The notes: generated by a model from the letters alone, not told the origin. A stretch of 64,000 nucleotides of DNA from Actinacidiphila yeochonensis CN732 (GCF_000745345.1 NZ_JQNR01000005.1:2666001-2730000); one strand, 5' to 3'; numbered from the stretch's first letter, positions 9,123-18,616 are shown. A program made the numbers and translations.

Positions 9123-10223
9123 ATGACCTTGCGTGATGCCCTTCCCGTGCGTACGGACGCGATGCTGGACGACCTCCGGACGCTCGTCGAGACCGAGTCC
9201 CCGTCGCGCGACCCCGAGGCCCTGGCCACCTCGGCCCGGGCCGTCGCCGCGCTCGTCGAGAGCCGGCTCGGCGGGCGGGCCACCGTCATCGCCAACGAGG
9301 GCGGATCGCACGTCCACTGGTCCGGCGGCGGCGACCCGAAGGTGCTGCTCCTCGGCCACCACGACACCGTCTTCCCGCTCGGCACCCTCGCCCGGCGGCC
9401 GTTCGCGGTACGGGACGGCCGGGCGACCGGCCCCGGCGTCTTCGACATGCTGGGCGGCCTGGTGCAGGGCGTCCACGGCCTGGCCGCGCTGGACGACCTG
9501 TCGGGCGTCGAACTGCTGGTGACCGCCGACGAGGAGGTCGGCTCCCGGTCCTCCCGGGCCCTGCTGGAGGAGCGCGCGCTCGCCTGCGGCGCCGTGCTCG
9601 TGCTGGAGGGCGCCGCCGACGGAGGGGGCCTGAAGACCGCCCGCAAGGGCTGCGGCACCTTCACCGTCACCATCACCGGCCGGGCCGCGCACGCCGGCCT
9701 CGAACCGGAGACCGGGGTGAACGCCCTCGTGGAGGCCGCCCACCAGGTGCTCGCCATCGCCGCGTTCGGCCGCCCCGAGGCCGGCACCACCGTCGTGCCC
9801 TCCGTCGCGGCCGCGGGCACGGCGTCGAACGTGGTCCCCGCGCAGGCCACCGTCGCCGTGGACGTCCGCGTCGAGACGGCGGAGGAGAAGGAGCGCGTCG
9901 AGGCCGCGTTCGCGGGGCTCACCCCGTACCTCGAAGGGGCCCTGGTCGAGGTCAGGGGGGCGGTCGACCGCCCGCCGATGCCCGAGTCCGCCGCCACCGG
10001 ACTCTTCGCGCTGGCACGGACGCTGCTCCCCGGCGTCGAGGGCCGGGCGGTCGGCGGCGGCAGCGACGGCAACTTCACCGCCGCGCTGGGGGTACCCACC
10101 CTCGACGGCCTCGGCGCGGTCGGCGGCGGCGCACACGCCGACCACGAGTACCTGCTGGTCGACGCGATGGCCGAGCGGGCCGACCTCGTCACCGGCCTGG
10201 TCCGCGCGATCCGCAACGGCTGA
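9123..10223 (+). CDS. M20-family metallopeptidase / amidohydrolase
   Basis: 366 residues, the size of carboxypeptidase G2-like M20 enzymes, which cleave acyl-amino acids or small peptides with two zinc ions. Metal and catalytic residues are visible: GHHDTVFPLG (first His and Asp), TADEEVGS (general-base Glu and metal Glu), and the C-terminal HADHEYL His. The dimerisation domain (about 170-280, GCGTFTVTITGRAAHAG) is complete. It starts 9 nt after the exporter, so it shares the TetR-controlled transcript and may act on the exported compound; the substrate is unknown. Confidence 0.88.
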   Translation: MTLRDALPVRTDAMLDDLRTLVETESPSRDPEALATSARAVAALVESRLGGRATVIANEGGSHVHWSGGGDPKVLLLGHHDTVFPLGTLARRPFAVRDGRATGPGVFDMLGGLVQGVHGLAALDDLSGVELLVTADEEVGSRSSRALLEERALACGAVLVLEGAADGGGLKTARKGCGTFTVTITGRAAHAGLEPETGVNALVEAAHQVLAIAAFGRPEAGTTVVPSVAAAGTASNVVPAQATVAVDVRVETAEEKERVEAAFAGLTPYLEGALVEVRGAVDRPPMPESAATGLFALARTLLPGVEGRAVGGGSDGNFTAALGVPTLDGLGAVGGGAHADHEYLLVDAMAERADLVTGLVRAIRNG

Positions 10224-10228
10224 GCGGC

Positions 10229-10537
10229 TCAGGGCGAAGGCTGCCAGAAGGGGGCCAGGGCGCACTTCATGTAGTGGGTCCGGGCCCAGCGCCGCCACAG
10301 CGTGTCCCGGACACCCCTCGGGGGGGACTGGAAGCGGTCGCACTCCGGGCAGCCGGGGCGCGGCTCGGGGACGGTGGCGTGGTCGTCCAGGTGGTGGGTG
10401 GCCCAGCCGTACAGGACGGCACCGGGGTTGGGGGTCCGCGGGTCGGTGAAGCGGCGGTGCATGCGGCGGCACTCGATGCACCCGGGCACGAGGGCGCCGG
10501 CCGGCACGCCCGCGCCGACCCGCTGCGGCTCGGTCAT
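10229..10537 (-). CDS. Small protein with paired CxxC motifs
   Basis: 102 residues, unknown function. Two Cys pairs, CIEC (residues 20-23) and CPEC (63-66), with nearby His residues could bind zinc. Trp-rich C-terminus. Its ATG overlaps the stop of the upstream ATP-binding protein gene as ATGA, so the two are translationally coupled. Such small partners are common beside Streptomyces HATPase/XRE regulator pairs. Confidence 0.75.
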   Translation of the reverse strand: MTEPQRVGAGVPAGALVPGCIECRRMHRRFTDPRTPNPGAVLYGWATHHLDDHATVPEPRPGCPECDRFQSPPRGVRDTLWRRWARTHYMKCALAPFWQPSP

Positions 10538-11118
10538 GCGGTACGGCGCCGGGCGGTGGGACGGCCGGCGCGGCGCGGCGCGGTGCCGGGTGCGGCCGCG
10601 GGCGCGGAGACCGCCGGGACGACGGGGAGTGCGGCCCACACCGTCCGGCCGCCCGGGCCGGGCGGGGAGACCCCCCACGCCGAGCTGAGCCGCGCCACCT
10701 CGGCGAATCCCGCGGACGCCAGGGGAGTTGACGGGCCGGGGTGGTGTACGGCGCAGACCACCGACCCGGCGCGGTGGGCCAGAGCGACCCAAGCACCCGG
10801 CGCCGGGGCGGAGTCGCCCTCCCGGCCCGCGTGCCGGACCGCGTGGCCGACGAGTTCCCCGGCCACGGCCGCCACCGCCTCGGCGGCCCGCTCCAGGGAC
10901 CAGGCGGCCAGCGTTCGGCGCGCGAACAGCCGTGCACGGTCCGGGCTTTCGGGGGAGACGTCGAAGTGCAGCAGCGCGAAGTCCTCGTCGCCCAGGGCGT
11001 GCGCGATGCTCCAGTCCTCGCCGCGTACGCCCGCCGTGGGGCGCCGAGCCGGGCGCGGACGGGCGGCGGCGCGGGCCGGGTCGGCGGCGGTTGTCGTCCG
11101 GGCGGTCAGTGGTGTCAC
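10534..11118 (-). CDS. HATPase_c_2-type ATP-binding regulatory protein
   Basis: About 194 residues. It resembles the stand-alone histidine-kinase-like ATPases (anti-sigma-factor/RsbW type) that are abundant in Streptomyces. The order is DRARLFARRTLAAW, then AVAAVAGELVGHAVRHA (N-box region, in which the usual Asn is replaced by His), a central strand WVALAHRAGSVVCAVHH, and a C-terminal PGPGGRTVWAALPV strand. I prefer GTG 11118: codons before it in the longer frame (to 11217) lack the G/C third-position bias, although the purine run GGAGGG sits very close to this GTG. Divergent from an XRE gene, a usual pairing. Confidence 0.72.
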   Translation of the reverse strand: MTPLTARTTTAADPARAAARPRPARRPTAGVRGEDWSIAHALGDEDFALLHFDVSPESPDRARLFARRTLAAWSLERAAEAVAAVAGELVGHAVRHAGREGDSAPAPGAWVALAHRAGSVVCAVHHPGPSTPLASAGFAEVARLSSAWGVSPPGPGGRTVWAALPVVPAVSAPAAAPGTAPRRAGRPTARRRTA

Positions 11119-11684
11119 CCCTCCGAGGGAAGCAGTCGGCGGTGGGCGGGGCGGCGGCCCAGGCCCAGTATGTTCGCTCCGCCGACAACCCGCAATTGTA
11201 CGGACGCGGTGCGTCACCGACGCCGGTCCGCGTCGTCACGGGTGCCGCCGGGTGCCGGTGGCGCGGCCGGGGGGCCGCGCCGCGCCGAGGAGGCGGGCGG
11301 TGTGCGATGTGGGAGAACCGTACGCGAGTCAGCGGGATCTCGGGTGCCTCCTGGTGCAAGAGCGCGCGAAGCGACACCGGCGGAAACCGTGCGGGGACGG
11401 CCGATCTCGGCAATGGCCGGGTGGGAAAAGGGAATTCCCTTTTTCCGGACGGACGATCCGTACTGGTTGTCGATCGGTCCGGCCCGGGTGGAGTCCGTCA
11501 CCGCGGCCATGACCGGCGCCTGTGGCGGTCCGCCCGACCGGCCATACCGGCCCGGCCGGGGAAACGGCCGGGGAAACGGTCCGGGAAACAGCCGGGGAAA
11601 CGGCTGGAATTCGCCCCGGAGAGCGGGCGGCGGGGAAATCCAGGGTGCAATACTGACCCGGTTCGCCATCTCTCAGGAGACGTC
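11119..11684. other. Intergenic region between divergent regulators
   Basis: 566 nt without a convincing gene. It holds the divergent promoters of the ATP-binding protein and the XRE gene. The stretch 11415-11475 is relatively A/T-rich, and the repeat at 11553-11606 lies in its right part. Confidence 0.6.
11553..11606. repeat. 12-bp imperfect tandem repeat upstream of XRE gene
   Basis: Four copies of a GGGGAAACGGCC-like unit (variants AACGGT, AACAGC). They end about 80 nt upstream of the XRE start, where they could bind a regulator or vary by slippage. Confidence 0.7.
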
Positions 11685-12569
11685 ATGCCCGCACAGCGTC
11701 GGCCCGTTTCACCGGTGGAGACCCTGCGAGACCATCCCCACCTGGGTCCCACGGCATTGGCCCGGGTGCTGGGGCGGTACCTGCGGGAGACGCGGGAGGT
11801 GTGCGGTTTCTCCGCCAAGGAGGTGGCCGCCGCCCTCCGCGCCAGCGTCACGAAGGTCTCCCGGATGGAGACCGCCAAGTCCCCGCTGGGGGTCCGCGAC
11901 GTGGCGCTGCTCCTGGAGATGTTCGGCGTCCCGGACGAGGAGAGCGTCCATGTCCTCGCGCTGGTCGAGCAGTCGACGCGCTCCGAGTGGTTCCACCCCT
12001 ACGCGGCAGCGCTGCGGCACTGGGTGCTGCCGCTGCTCGGGCTCGAAGGCGACGCCCAGGTGATCCGCACCTTCGAACCGCACTTCGTGCCCGGGCTGCT
12101 CCAGACCGAGGAGTACGCGCGGGCGGTGGCCGCCACCAGCCCGATACTGCGCGACGACGCCACCGTCGAGGCGCGGGTGCGGGTCCGGCGGGAGCGGCAG
12201 GACCGGTTGCTGCGGGAGGGCGGCCCGGAGCTGTGGATGCTGCTGGACGAGGCGGTGCTGTGGCGGCCGGTCGGCGGACGCGAGGTGATGCGGCGCCAAC
12301 TGGAGCACGTGCTGCGGGTGATGGCGGACGGGTCGGTGATCGTGCAGGTCGCCGGGTACGAGGCGACGGCGGTGGTGACCCCGGGCGGCGCCGCGACCCA
12401 ACTCCGCTTCGCCGACCGGTTCCTGCCCGACATGCTGTACCTGGAACGCTCCAACGACGGCGTCTGGCTGGAGGACGACGCCGCCGTCGAGGACTACCGC
12501 GCCCTCCTGGACCAGCTCAGCGCCATCGCGAAAGGCCGTGGGTTCACGTTTTCTGGAGGGGACTCGTAG
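11685..12569 (+). CDS. XRE-family regulator with DUF5753-like C-terminus
   Basis: 294 residues. An HTH_3/XRE domain (about 25-80: LGRYLRETREVCGFSAKEVA, VTKVSRMETAKSPLGV) is followed by the long C-terminal region typical of Streptomyces XRE-DUF5753 proteins (HFVPGLLQTEEYARAV, then VRRERQDRLL and ADGSVIVQV). The family often works with an adjacent ATP-binding protein and a DUF397 protein. Here the ATP-binding partner is divergent, and I see no DUF397 gene downstream. ATG 11685 is preceded by CAGGAGA. Confidence 0.92.
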   Translation: MPAQRRPVSPVETLRDHPHLGPTALARVLGRYLRETREVCGFSAKEVAAALRASVTKVSRMETAKSPLGVRDVALLLEMFGVPDEESVHVLALVEQSTRSEWFHPYAAALRHWVLPLLGLEGDAQVIRTFEPHFVPGLLQTEEYARAVAATSPILRDDATVEARVRVRRERQDRLLREGGPELWMLLDEAVLWRPVGGREVMRRQLEHVLRVMADGSVIVQVAGYEATAVVTPGGAATQLRFADRFLPDMLYLERSNDGVWLEDDAAVEDYRALLDQLSAIAKGRGFTFSGGDS

Positions 12570-12707
12570 CCGAACTCACGGATCGTGCCTCTAGAACGGT
12601 ACCGGAGCAGGCCTGGGTTTCTCCGAGCCTGCCGAACTGAGGGGCACTGGCGGAACCCGCTGCTCAGCGGATAGTTGGCCGGTCGTCAGGGTGTTCGTTT
12701 CCCATCC

Positions 12708-13274
12708 TCATACGGAAGTGCCCGGGAGGTAGAGCGCAGCGAGGCGGGGCAGTCGGCGGTGCATCTGCTCGTCGTCGAAGTCGAAGTCCTCGCCCATGTC
12801 CTGCTCGGCCTGCTCGTAAGGTCGGGCCTTGCGGTACTGGTCCCATGCCTCGTAGAAGTCGTGCCTGTCACCGGTCAGTCGTCCGAAGGCATCTGCGGCG
12901 GCGTAGTTCACTTCTTCGTCGAAGAGGACGTGGTCCTTGCCCGCCTCCGCTGCTGCGGCGATGAGTGGGTGCTCAGCCAGGCTGTCGGGATTGGCGGCTA
13001 CGCGCTCATACCAGGCCTGGCCTTCGGCAATGACGCCGGCGCGGAAGTCGGTGAAGCTGTCGTCCGAGCAGCCGCCGCCGATCAGGTATGCCGCTGCCCA
13101 GACGTCCCAGCGATACAGGGCGCCATGGAGTGCGTCGAAGCGCTCCTGGTACTTGAGGATCTCGCGCTTCGAACGTGCCGTCAGTGTTTCGACCAGTGTC
13201 CGGTCGAAGGAGCCTTCCGCCGTGGTACGCGAGCGAGCGGCCTGTATGAGCTGCCAGAAGTCTTCCGTTTCCAT
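12708..13274 (-). CDS. DUF4240 domain protein
   Basis: 188 residues from the ATG at 13274. The N-terminus METEDFWQLIQAAR and the block DDSFTDFRAGVIAEG match the DUF4240 family, whose function is not known. An in-frame ATG at 13292 adds six residues; the start is unsure because neither has a clear ribosome site. It lies in a patch (about 12.6-14.2 kb) with lower GC and less biased codons than its surroundings, which suggests recent acquisition. Confidence 0.8.
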   Translation of the reverse strand: METEDFWQLIQAARSRTTAEGSFDRTLVETLTARSKREILKYQERFDALHGALYRWDVWAAAYLIGGGCSDDSFTDFRAGVIAEGQAWYERVAANPDSLAEHPLIAAAAEAGKDHVLFDEEVNYAAADAFGRLTGDRHDFYEAWDQYRKARPYEQAEQDMGEDFDFDDEQMHRRLPRLAALYLPGTSV

Positions 13275-13374
13275 GACCGGCCACTCTGCCATCCAGGTCC
13301 GACGGACGCCCGTGGGCCCACTGCTGGGAAATGTCCCCTGTCCATTGCGGAAGCGGGACTGGGCTGGGTCTCGC

Positions 13375-14197
13375 TCAGCTCAAGAGGCCCCTGCGATTCA
13401 GCAAGTTCATGAGTTCGATGCGTGCCTCAAGGAAGGCGTCACGAGCCCCAGACAGGTCGGCCAACGTCTGCTGGTGCCGCTCGGGGTCAGAGCGCTTCCA
13501 CTCCGGGGGGACCTCGACGTAGGCCGGGGGGCTGGAGCCGTTGTCCGGGTCGTGCATGCGTCGAGTTCGTTGATCAGTCGGCGGAGGCTGTCCATGAACG
13601 TAGCGTGCGCGTCCGCCAGCTCAGGATCGCGGAATTGATGTCGTTGTCGGTGATGAGGGCGTCCCAGGCCGCGTCGATCGCTCGCGTGATGTCCGCCTTG
13701 ACCCTGCGCATCGTTGGCCGGCCTTGGAGCATGCGGAGCCAGGACGCGCCAAAGGGCATCGCAGCGAGAATCCGTTGCGTCTTGGACCGGTCCGCGGTGT
13801 TCCCGTGGAGTGCGATGGACTCCTCGGTCGCCCGATGCACGCCGCTGTCGTCAGCAGTTGGGGCTCCGATGGCCATCCACCCTGCGGACAAACGGCGGTG
13901 AGCCTCCTGGCGGCTCCAGAGAACAGTCTGGTCTCCCCGTCGCACGGGGACAGCGAGAGCTGGGACCAGCGGCGAGTCCTTCCTGATAGGCGGCGGAATC
14001 ACGAACGGGCGCGCGCTGGCGAGCTGAGCCGGGATGTCAATGCTCAACACGCCCTTGTCGTTCCCGCACTCGACCCATTTCAGCTCCAGGCCCTCAATGT
14101 GTGGGTAGACCCGCTCGTCGATCAGCTTGCGGTACGTCTCCGTGTCGACCAGCGTCCGTGGGACTGCGTTGACTTCCGAGACGGTCTCCACCTGGGT
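13375..14197 (-). pseudogene. Remnant of AlbA_2-type (Schlafen-like) protein
   Basis: The part reading TYRKLIDERVYPHIEGLELK then GVLSIDIPAQLASARPF resembles the region after the AlbA_2 domain in Streptomyces HTH/ATP-binding proteins. The N-terminal AlbA_2 domain itself is missing: similarity stops near 14197, where the sequence becomes that of the neighbouring membrane-protein remnant. The C-terminus is split over three frames: frame 1 to about 13640, then one reading DPELADAHATFMDSLRRLIN (about 13566-13625), then one ending LNRRGLLS at 13375. These shifts are not in G/C runs, so true decay is likely. Low GC like DUF4240. Confidence 0.6.
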
Positions 14198-14216
14198 CGG
14201 GTATCGCGGGCCGGGG

Positions 14217-15065
14217 CATGCCCGCCTGGTGGGCCGGTGGATCAGGACCCGGCCGATATGGGAGTCGCGCGGCGACTTCCAGCGCTCGGCGCGCTCGGCG
14301 CTGGCGTCCGGCGAGCTGACCGGGCAGCAGTTCGAGGTGCGCTGGCGGTCCCTGGAGGTGCCGGGGGCCGGCACCGACCCGGCGGACCGGCTGGCCCGGG
14401 CGCGGCGGGCGGCACTCGGCAGCGCCGCGGGGACGGCACCCGGCCGGTCCGGGGCGATCGGAGCGGCTCTGGCGCAGGGACTGGCGCTGCCCTGGGCCGT
14501 CTACGGCCTGGTCGGGCACCGGACGCTGGGCGCGGACCAGGTGATGCCCTTCGGCCTGCACGAGGTGGCGCTGGCCGTGCGGTTCGCGCACTGGGCCGTC
14601 TTCGGGTTCGTGTTCGGCTGCTTCTACCCGGTGCTGCGGGGCGCGACCCCGGTGGCGAAGGCGGCGGCGCTGCTGCTCGCGGTCGTTCCGGTCGAGGTGC
14701 TGCCGACGGCGATGCTCGCCGTCGACCCGCAGTACAGCGCCGATCCGTCCTGGCGGGGGCTGGCGCTGGGCTGCGCGGGGGTGGCCGGGCAGTCGTTCGT
14801 GGTGTGCGTGGGCATGGGCCTGGTGTGGGAGGCCCGGTTGGCTCGGACGGCGGGCGTGTCCTGGGGCCAGCTGCGGGACTTCCGGCGGGTCTCCTCGTTC
14901 ACCGTCCCGGCCGGTACGGTCCTGGTGGCCGCCGCGACCGCCTTCGCCATCGCCGTCGCGGGCAGTTGGGCCGAGCAGGCGGTCCTGGCACCCCGGTCGT
15001 CCGCCTCCTCCCATGCCACGCCGTCCGTCTCCCCGTCCGTCTCCCTGCCCGGCAGCGCGCCGTAG
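14217..15065 (+). pseudogene. C-terminal remnant of a polytopic membrane protein
   Basis: About 280 residues with five membrane segments: AIGAALAQGLALPWAVYGLV, then VRFAHWAVFGFVFGCFYPV, AALLLAVVPVEVLPTAML, LGCAGVAGQSFVVCVGMGLV and VPAGTVLVAAATAFAIAVAG. It looks like the end of a much larger Streptomyces membrane protein (DUF6185-like, tentative). No credible start exists: upstream of about 14217 the sequence is that of the opposite-strand AlbA_2 remnant. GC is high, unlike its left neighbour, so the junction is an old recombination point. It converges with the methyltransferase gene; a weak hairpin lies at 15108-15126. Confidence 0.6.
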
Positions 15066-15124
15066 CCCCCGGCGCAGAGCCAGCCGTGGACCTTGCCGGG
15101 ACTCTTCGAGGGCCTTCGGGGGCC

Positions 15125-15937
15125 TCAGGGGATGCGGGCCACCCCGCCGTACTCGATCCACTCCATGCTCGGCTGTTTCGGCGCCAGCTCGTTGTCCGCC
15201 CGCCAGGTGGAGACCTCGACCAGGCCCGGGGGGACCAGCTCCAGCCCGGCGAGGAAGCCCTGGACGTCCTCCTCCGTGCGCACCCGGCCCCAGGTGCCGC
15301 CGGTCGCCTCGGCCATGAAGTCGGTGACGGCGCGCCGGGTCAGCTCGTCGTCGCTGACGAGCTGGCAGACCACCAGGTAGCTCCCGGAGGGCAGCCGGTC
15401 GCGGACCCGGGCCACCACGCCGGCCGGGTCGTCGCTGTCGGGGATGCAGTGCAGGACGGACACGAAGAGGGCCGCCACCGGCTCGTCCGGACGGATCAGC
15501 CGCTTCAGCTCGGCGCTCTCCCAGATCGCGTCCGGGTCCCGGAAGTCGGCGCGCAGCACCGCGGTGTCGCCCTTGTGCTGGAGCAGCGCCCGGCCGTGTG
15601 CCAGGACGATCGGGTCGTTGTCGACGTAGACGACGCGGGCGTCGGGGTGGACGCGCTGGGCGATCTCGTGGACGTTGTCCATGGCGGGCAGGCCGGAGCC
15701 GTGGTCCACGAACTGCCTGATGCCGAAGTCCTCGGCGAGGACCCGTACCACCCGCCGCAGGAAGTCGCGGTTGTTGAGGGCCAGTACCTTCATGCTCGGC
15801 ACCTGCTGGAGAAGCTGCTCGGTCGCCTCACGGTCAGCCGGGTAGTTGTCCTTGCCGTCCAGCAGGTAGTCGTACATGCGCGCCACGCTCGGCACGGTCA
15901 CGTCGATCCTGTCCAGCATGTTCCGCGGTCCTGTCAC
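15125..15937 (-). CDS. SAM-dependent methyltransferase, PF04672 (DUF574) type
   Basis: 270 residues. The family is an actinobacterial SAM methyltransferase group of unknown substrate. Visible features: VPSVARMYDYLLDGKDNYPAD at the N-terminus (family signature), QFVDHGSGLPAMDNVHEIAQ (SAM loop), RVVYVDNDPIVLAHG, and AALFVSVLHCIPD. GTG 15937 gives six residues before an ATG at 15919; either could be used. Stands alone. Confidence 0.88.
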   Translation of the reverse strand: MTGPRNMLDRIDVTVPSVARMYDYLLDGKDNYPADREATEQLLQQVPSMKVLALNNRDFLRRVVRVLAEDFGIRQFVDHGSGLPAMDNVHEIAQRVHPDARVVYVDNDPIVLAHGRALLQHKGDTAVLRADFRDPDAIWESAELKRLIRPDEPVAALFVSVLHCIPDSDDPAGVVARVRDRLPSGSYLVVCQLVSDDELTRRAVTDFMAEATGGTWGRVRTEEDVQGFLAGLELVPPGLVEVSTWRADNELAPKQPSMEWIEYGGVARIP

Positions 15938-16169
15938 TCATGTGGCCCCGTACGGCCCCGACCCGAGTCCGGCCCGTCGCCGGCGCTTCCGTATACACAC
16001 AGCCGGTGTCCCACCGGCCCCTCGCCGACCTCCAGCCGGCCCCTTGCCCCTGACCCGCATCCGGCCCGGCCCCCTGCCGCCGACGTGGGACGCATGATGA
16101 CGGGGCACGGCGCGCGCCCGCACACCCCGGGGATCGTTTCCGGTCACCGCGGGCCCAGGGCCCTTTGCC

Positions 16170-16719
16170 TCAGCAGGGCGGACGGCGGGCGGCGCCCGGG
16201 CCCGCGGCGGCACCGCTCAGCGTGCGCCGGGCCGCCGCGAGGTTGCTGACCACCGTGGAGACGTCCAGTCCCAGCAGGCCCGCCGACTCCGCGGTGCCCA
16301 GCGTGAGCTTGTGGCGCAGTATCACCAGGTCGGCCTGGAGCGGCGGCAGCATCCGCTGCAGCGCCTCGGACTCGCCGGCGGCCGCCGGGGCGCGCAGCGC
16401 GGCGCGTACCCGGTCGCCGAGCAGGTCCCAGGCCAGCGCGGCGGGCGAACCGGACAGCGCCTGCTTCCAGTTGACGGCCAGGTCGCCGAGCGCCTCGGCC
16501 ACCGCGCGGTCGGCGAGGGCCTCCTGCCGGATACGGACCCGCGCGTAGGCGCGGTAGCGGGCGTTGTGCAGCTGGCAGAACGCGCGGTACTCCAGGGGCA
16601 GCGCTATGGGCGCCGGCGGGTCAGGCGGGGCCGGCGGGGCCGGCGGGGCGCGGCGGCCGCCGGGGCGGCCCGGCGTACGGCGCGCACGCCCCGCGCGGGG
16701 GTGGTGCGGAGGGGGTCAT
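16170..16719 (-). CDS. Sigma-like HTH protein (frameshifted)
   Basis: Similar to short Streptomyces proteins related to sigma-70 region 4. Residues LPLEYRAFCQLHNARYRAYA form the conserved N-terminus and LGLDVSTVVSNLAAARRTL the C-terminal HTH. The only in-frame start without a shift is GTG 16502, which would delete the conserved N-terminal part. Continuing upstream, the frame opens through LPLEYRAF to a stop at 16716-16718 without a start. A second frame has ATG 16719 and runs MTPSAPPPRGACAPYAGPP into the same repeat. A one-base indel in the GGGGCC repeat near 16625-16650 joins them. Confidence 0.6.
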
Positions 16720-16935
16720 GGTCCTCACACAGGTTCTGGCGGAGGGACGGGGCGCCGCGGCGGCGGGTCCTGCCCGGCCGGGCAGGACGCGGGTCGGCCG
16801 GACGCACCCTCGTACGGTCGGAGGGCGGGGCTGGTTCAGATGGTCAGGGGTTCGGGCGGGCGGGGTTCGGGCTGGACCGGTCCGGGGCGCGGGCCGGGGC
16901 GCGGGGTCGGCGGTTCGGGGCAGGCCGGGCGCGGC

Positions 16936-18042
16936 CTACGGGACGGGCGGGTCGAGTACGCTCCGCGCGGCGTCGGGGTCGCCCTCGCCCAGCGTCGGGA
17001 ACGCCCCGCACGAGGCGAGGAAGCTGTAGTGGACGGCCTGCCACAGCGGCTTGATGTCGCCCGGCACGCCGCCCAGCACGGCGACGAGCCGGCTGGTCGC
17101 GGGCCACCACGGGACGCCGTCGCCCGCCAGCAGATCGTTGACGGACTCCAGCGGCAGTCCCGTACCCCCGGCCCGCGCCAACTCCTCGTACGACGGCCCC
17201 CCGGCCGCCAGGTGCAGGCCGCGCAGCGCGCCGCGCAGCCGTTCCGCGGCCGCCTCCACCGTGGAACGGGCCGTCGGCGTCATGCAGTTGGCCGCCTCCC
17301 ACAGCACGCGCACGTCCCGCGGGTCGGCCGCGAAGACCTCCGCCAGCGTCTCGACCACCTGCCACGAGGGCAGCCGCTCCCCGGTGAAGATGCGCGACAG
17401 GTAGGACGGCGACACGTCCGCCTTCTCGGCGGCCGCCTGGACCGTCAGGCCGCTGCGGCGGTGCAGGAAGGACAGGGCCGCGGCCAGCTTGGCCGCCGCG
17501 CGGGAGACCTGCTCGTCCTGTGCGGGCGCCGCGCCGCGGGCCGCCGCGGTGTCGAGGGTGCCGCGGCCGTGCGCCGCGGCGACCGGCTCCGCCGTCGCGG
17601 GCCGCCCGGCCCGCAGCTCCAGCCGGCGCTTCACCCGGTCCGGCTTCCAGCGGCTCTGGGCCGCGGCCGTGCTCACCTTGGCCGCCGCGGCGACCTCCCG
17701 CCACGGCGCCCCGGCCGCCCTGGCGTCGTGGACCGCCGCGAGCTGGAAGTCCTCCACCGCGCGGACCAGCCGGTCGGCCAGTTCCATCGCCGACTCCAGG
17801 TCCCGGCCGCCGTGTTGCGCGTCAAGCAGCCGGGAGGCGGTCTGGTGGATCTCCTCGGCGAGGACGGGGGCGATCGGCCGGCGGTCGCTCCCGGTGGGAG
17901 GGCCGGCCGTCCTCGCGGCGCGGCGGCGCTGCCGCCGGGCGGCCAGCTGGCAGATGTCGCCGCAGTAGAGGCGGTTGCGGCCGCGCTTGGGCTGCACGAC
18001 CTCGCGCCCGCACTGCGGGCAGTGGTCCTTGGCGGTGTTCAT
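16936..18042 (-). CDS. HTH regulator with N-terminal zinc ribbon
   Basis: 368 residues. It starts with a four-Cys zinc site (CPQC at 8-11, CGDIC near 27-31), followed by an Arg-rich linker. A helix-turn-helix of XRE type sits in the centre (LTVQAAAEKADVSPSYLSRI then FTGERLPSWQVVETLAEVFA). The C-terminal half is helical, with WWPATSRLVAVLGGVPGDIK. A second HTH-like segment (WREVAAAAKVSTAAAQSRWK) precedes the central one. ATG 18042 is chosen from the GAGGAA site 10 nt upstream; the open frame to 18729 has no such site and lacks coding bias. Confidence 0.85.
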   Translation of the reverse strand: MNTAKDHCPQCGREVVQPKRGRNRLYCGDICQLAARRQRRRAARTAGPPTGSDRRPIAPVLAEEIHQTASRLLDAQHGGRDLESAMELADRLVRAVEDFQLAAVHDARAAGAPWREVAAAAKVSTAAAQSRWKPDRVKRRLELRAGRPATAEPVAAAHGRGTLDTAAARGAAPAQDEQVSRAAAKLAAALSFLHRRSGLTVQAAAEKADVSPSYLSRIFTGERLPSWQVVETLAEVFAADPRDVRVLWEAANCMTPTARSTVEAAAERLRGALRGLHLAAGGPSYEELARAGGTGLPLESVNDLLAGDGVPWWPATSRLVAVLGGVPGDIKPLWQAVHYSFLASCGAFPTLGEGDPDAARSVLDPPVP

Positions 18043-18530
18043 GTGCGTGAGTTCCTCGATCGGCGCGATTTCGTCCCCCGTCCCCTGCACCACACGGGTC
18101 GTCTGGTACGGCGCGCGGCCGAAGCCCGCCGTACCCTTCGGCCGCGCCGCCGGCGGGCTGCCGGGACCTCCCGGCCGCGTCGCACCTCGGCCCCCGGCCG
18201 CACCTCGGCCCCACGCCGGGTTGCCGCGGGCCGTGCCGGGTCGCTCCGGGCGGAGACCGGCTCGGCGGTCGCCGCCGGACGGATGGCGGACGGACGGCGG
18301 ACGGAAGGACCGGCGGACGGCGGGTGTCGGCGTGCGGCGTGCCTGACAAGTCACAGGCCGCCGCCGGCAGGGCTGCGGCGCCGCGCCGAGTGCTACGGTC
18401 GGGAACCGGTCGGGCGGGCACGGTCCGGCCCGGTGGAACACAGTGGGACGCGGAGACCCTTCCTGGTTTTCCTGGCTTTCGTGGTTTCTTGTCGTCTCGG
18501 TCGTTCGTGTGGTGCTCGTCGGTACTCGGC

Positions 18531-18616
18531 TTTCCTGTCGATCCCGGCGTGTCCCGGGTTCGACTTCCGTGCAGGAAGCCCCGGGCCCGGTTGGTAGCCG
18601 CCCGGGGCCTTCTTGT
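18531..18616 (+). ncRNA. Candidate structured RNA with terminator hairpin
   Basis: GTCGATCCCGG (18537-18547) pairs with CCGGGTTCGAC (18554-18564) with one mismatch around a 6-nt loop. TTTCCTG (18531-18537) and CAGGAAG (18572-18578) can close an outer stem. A second hairpin, GAAGCCCCGGGC (18575-18586) with GCCCGGGGCCTTC (18600-18612), is followed by TTGTCG and could terminate transcription on the plus strand. The two outer options compete for 18575-18578. Strand and transcription are inferred. Confidence 0.3.

Noticed and set aside
7602-10937. 1111-codon minus frame opposite the exporter and M20 genes
   Set aside because: Low-complexity shadow; plus-strand genes have clear family motifs.
12675-13412. 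Plus-strand frame opposite DUF4240
   Set aside because: The minus strand has clear DUF4240 motifs.
18554-18573. tRNA T-arm-like sequence with GGTTCGACT
   Set aside because: No matching acceptor, D or anticodon arm can be built; it is half of a hairpin instead.
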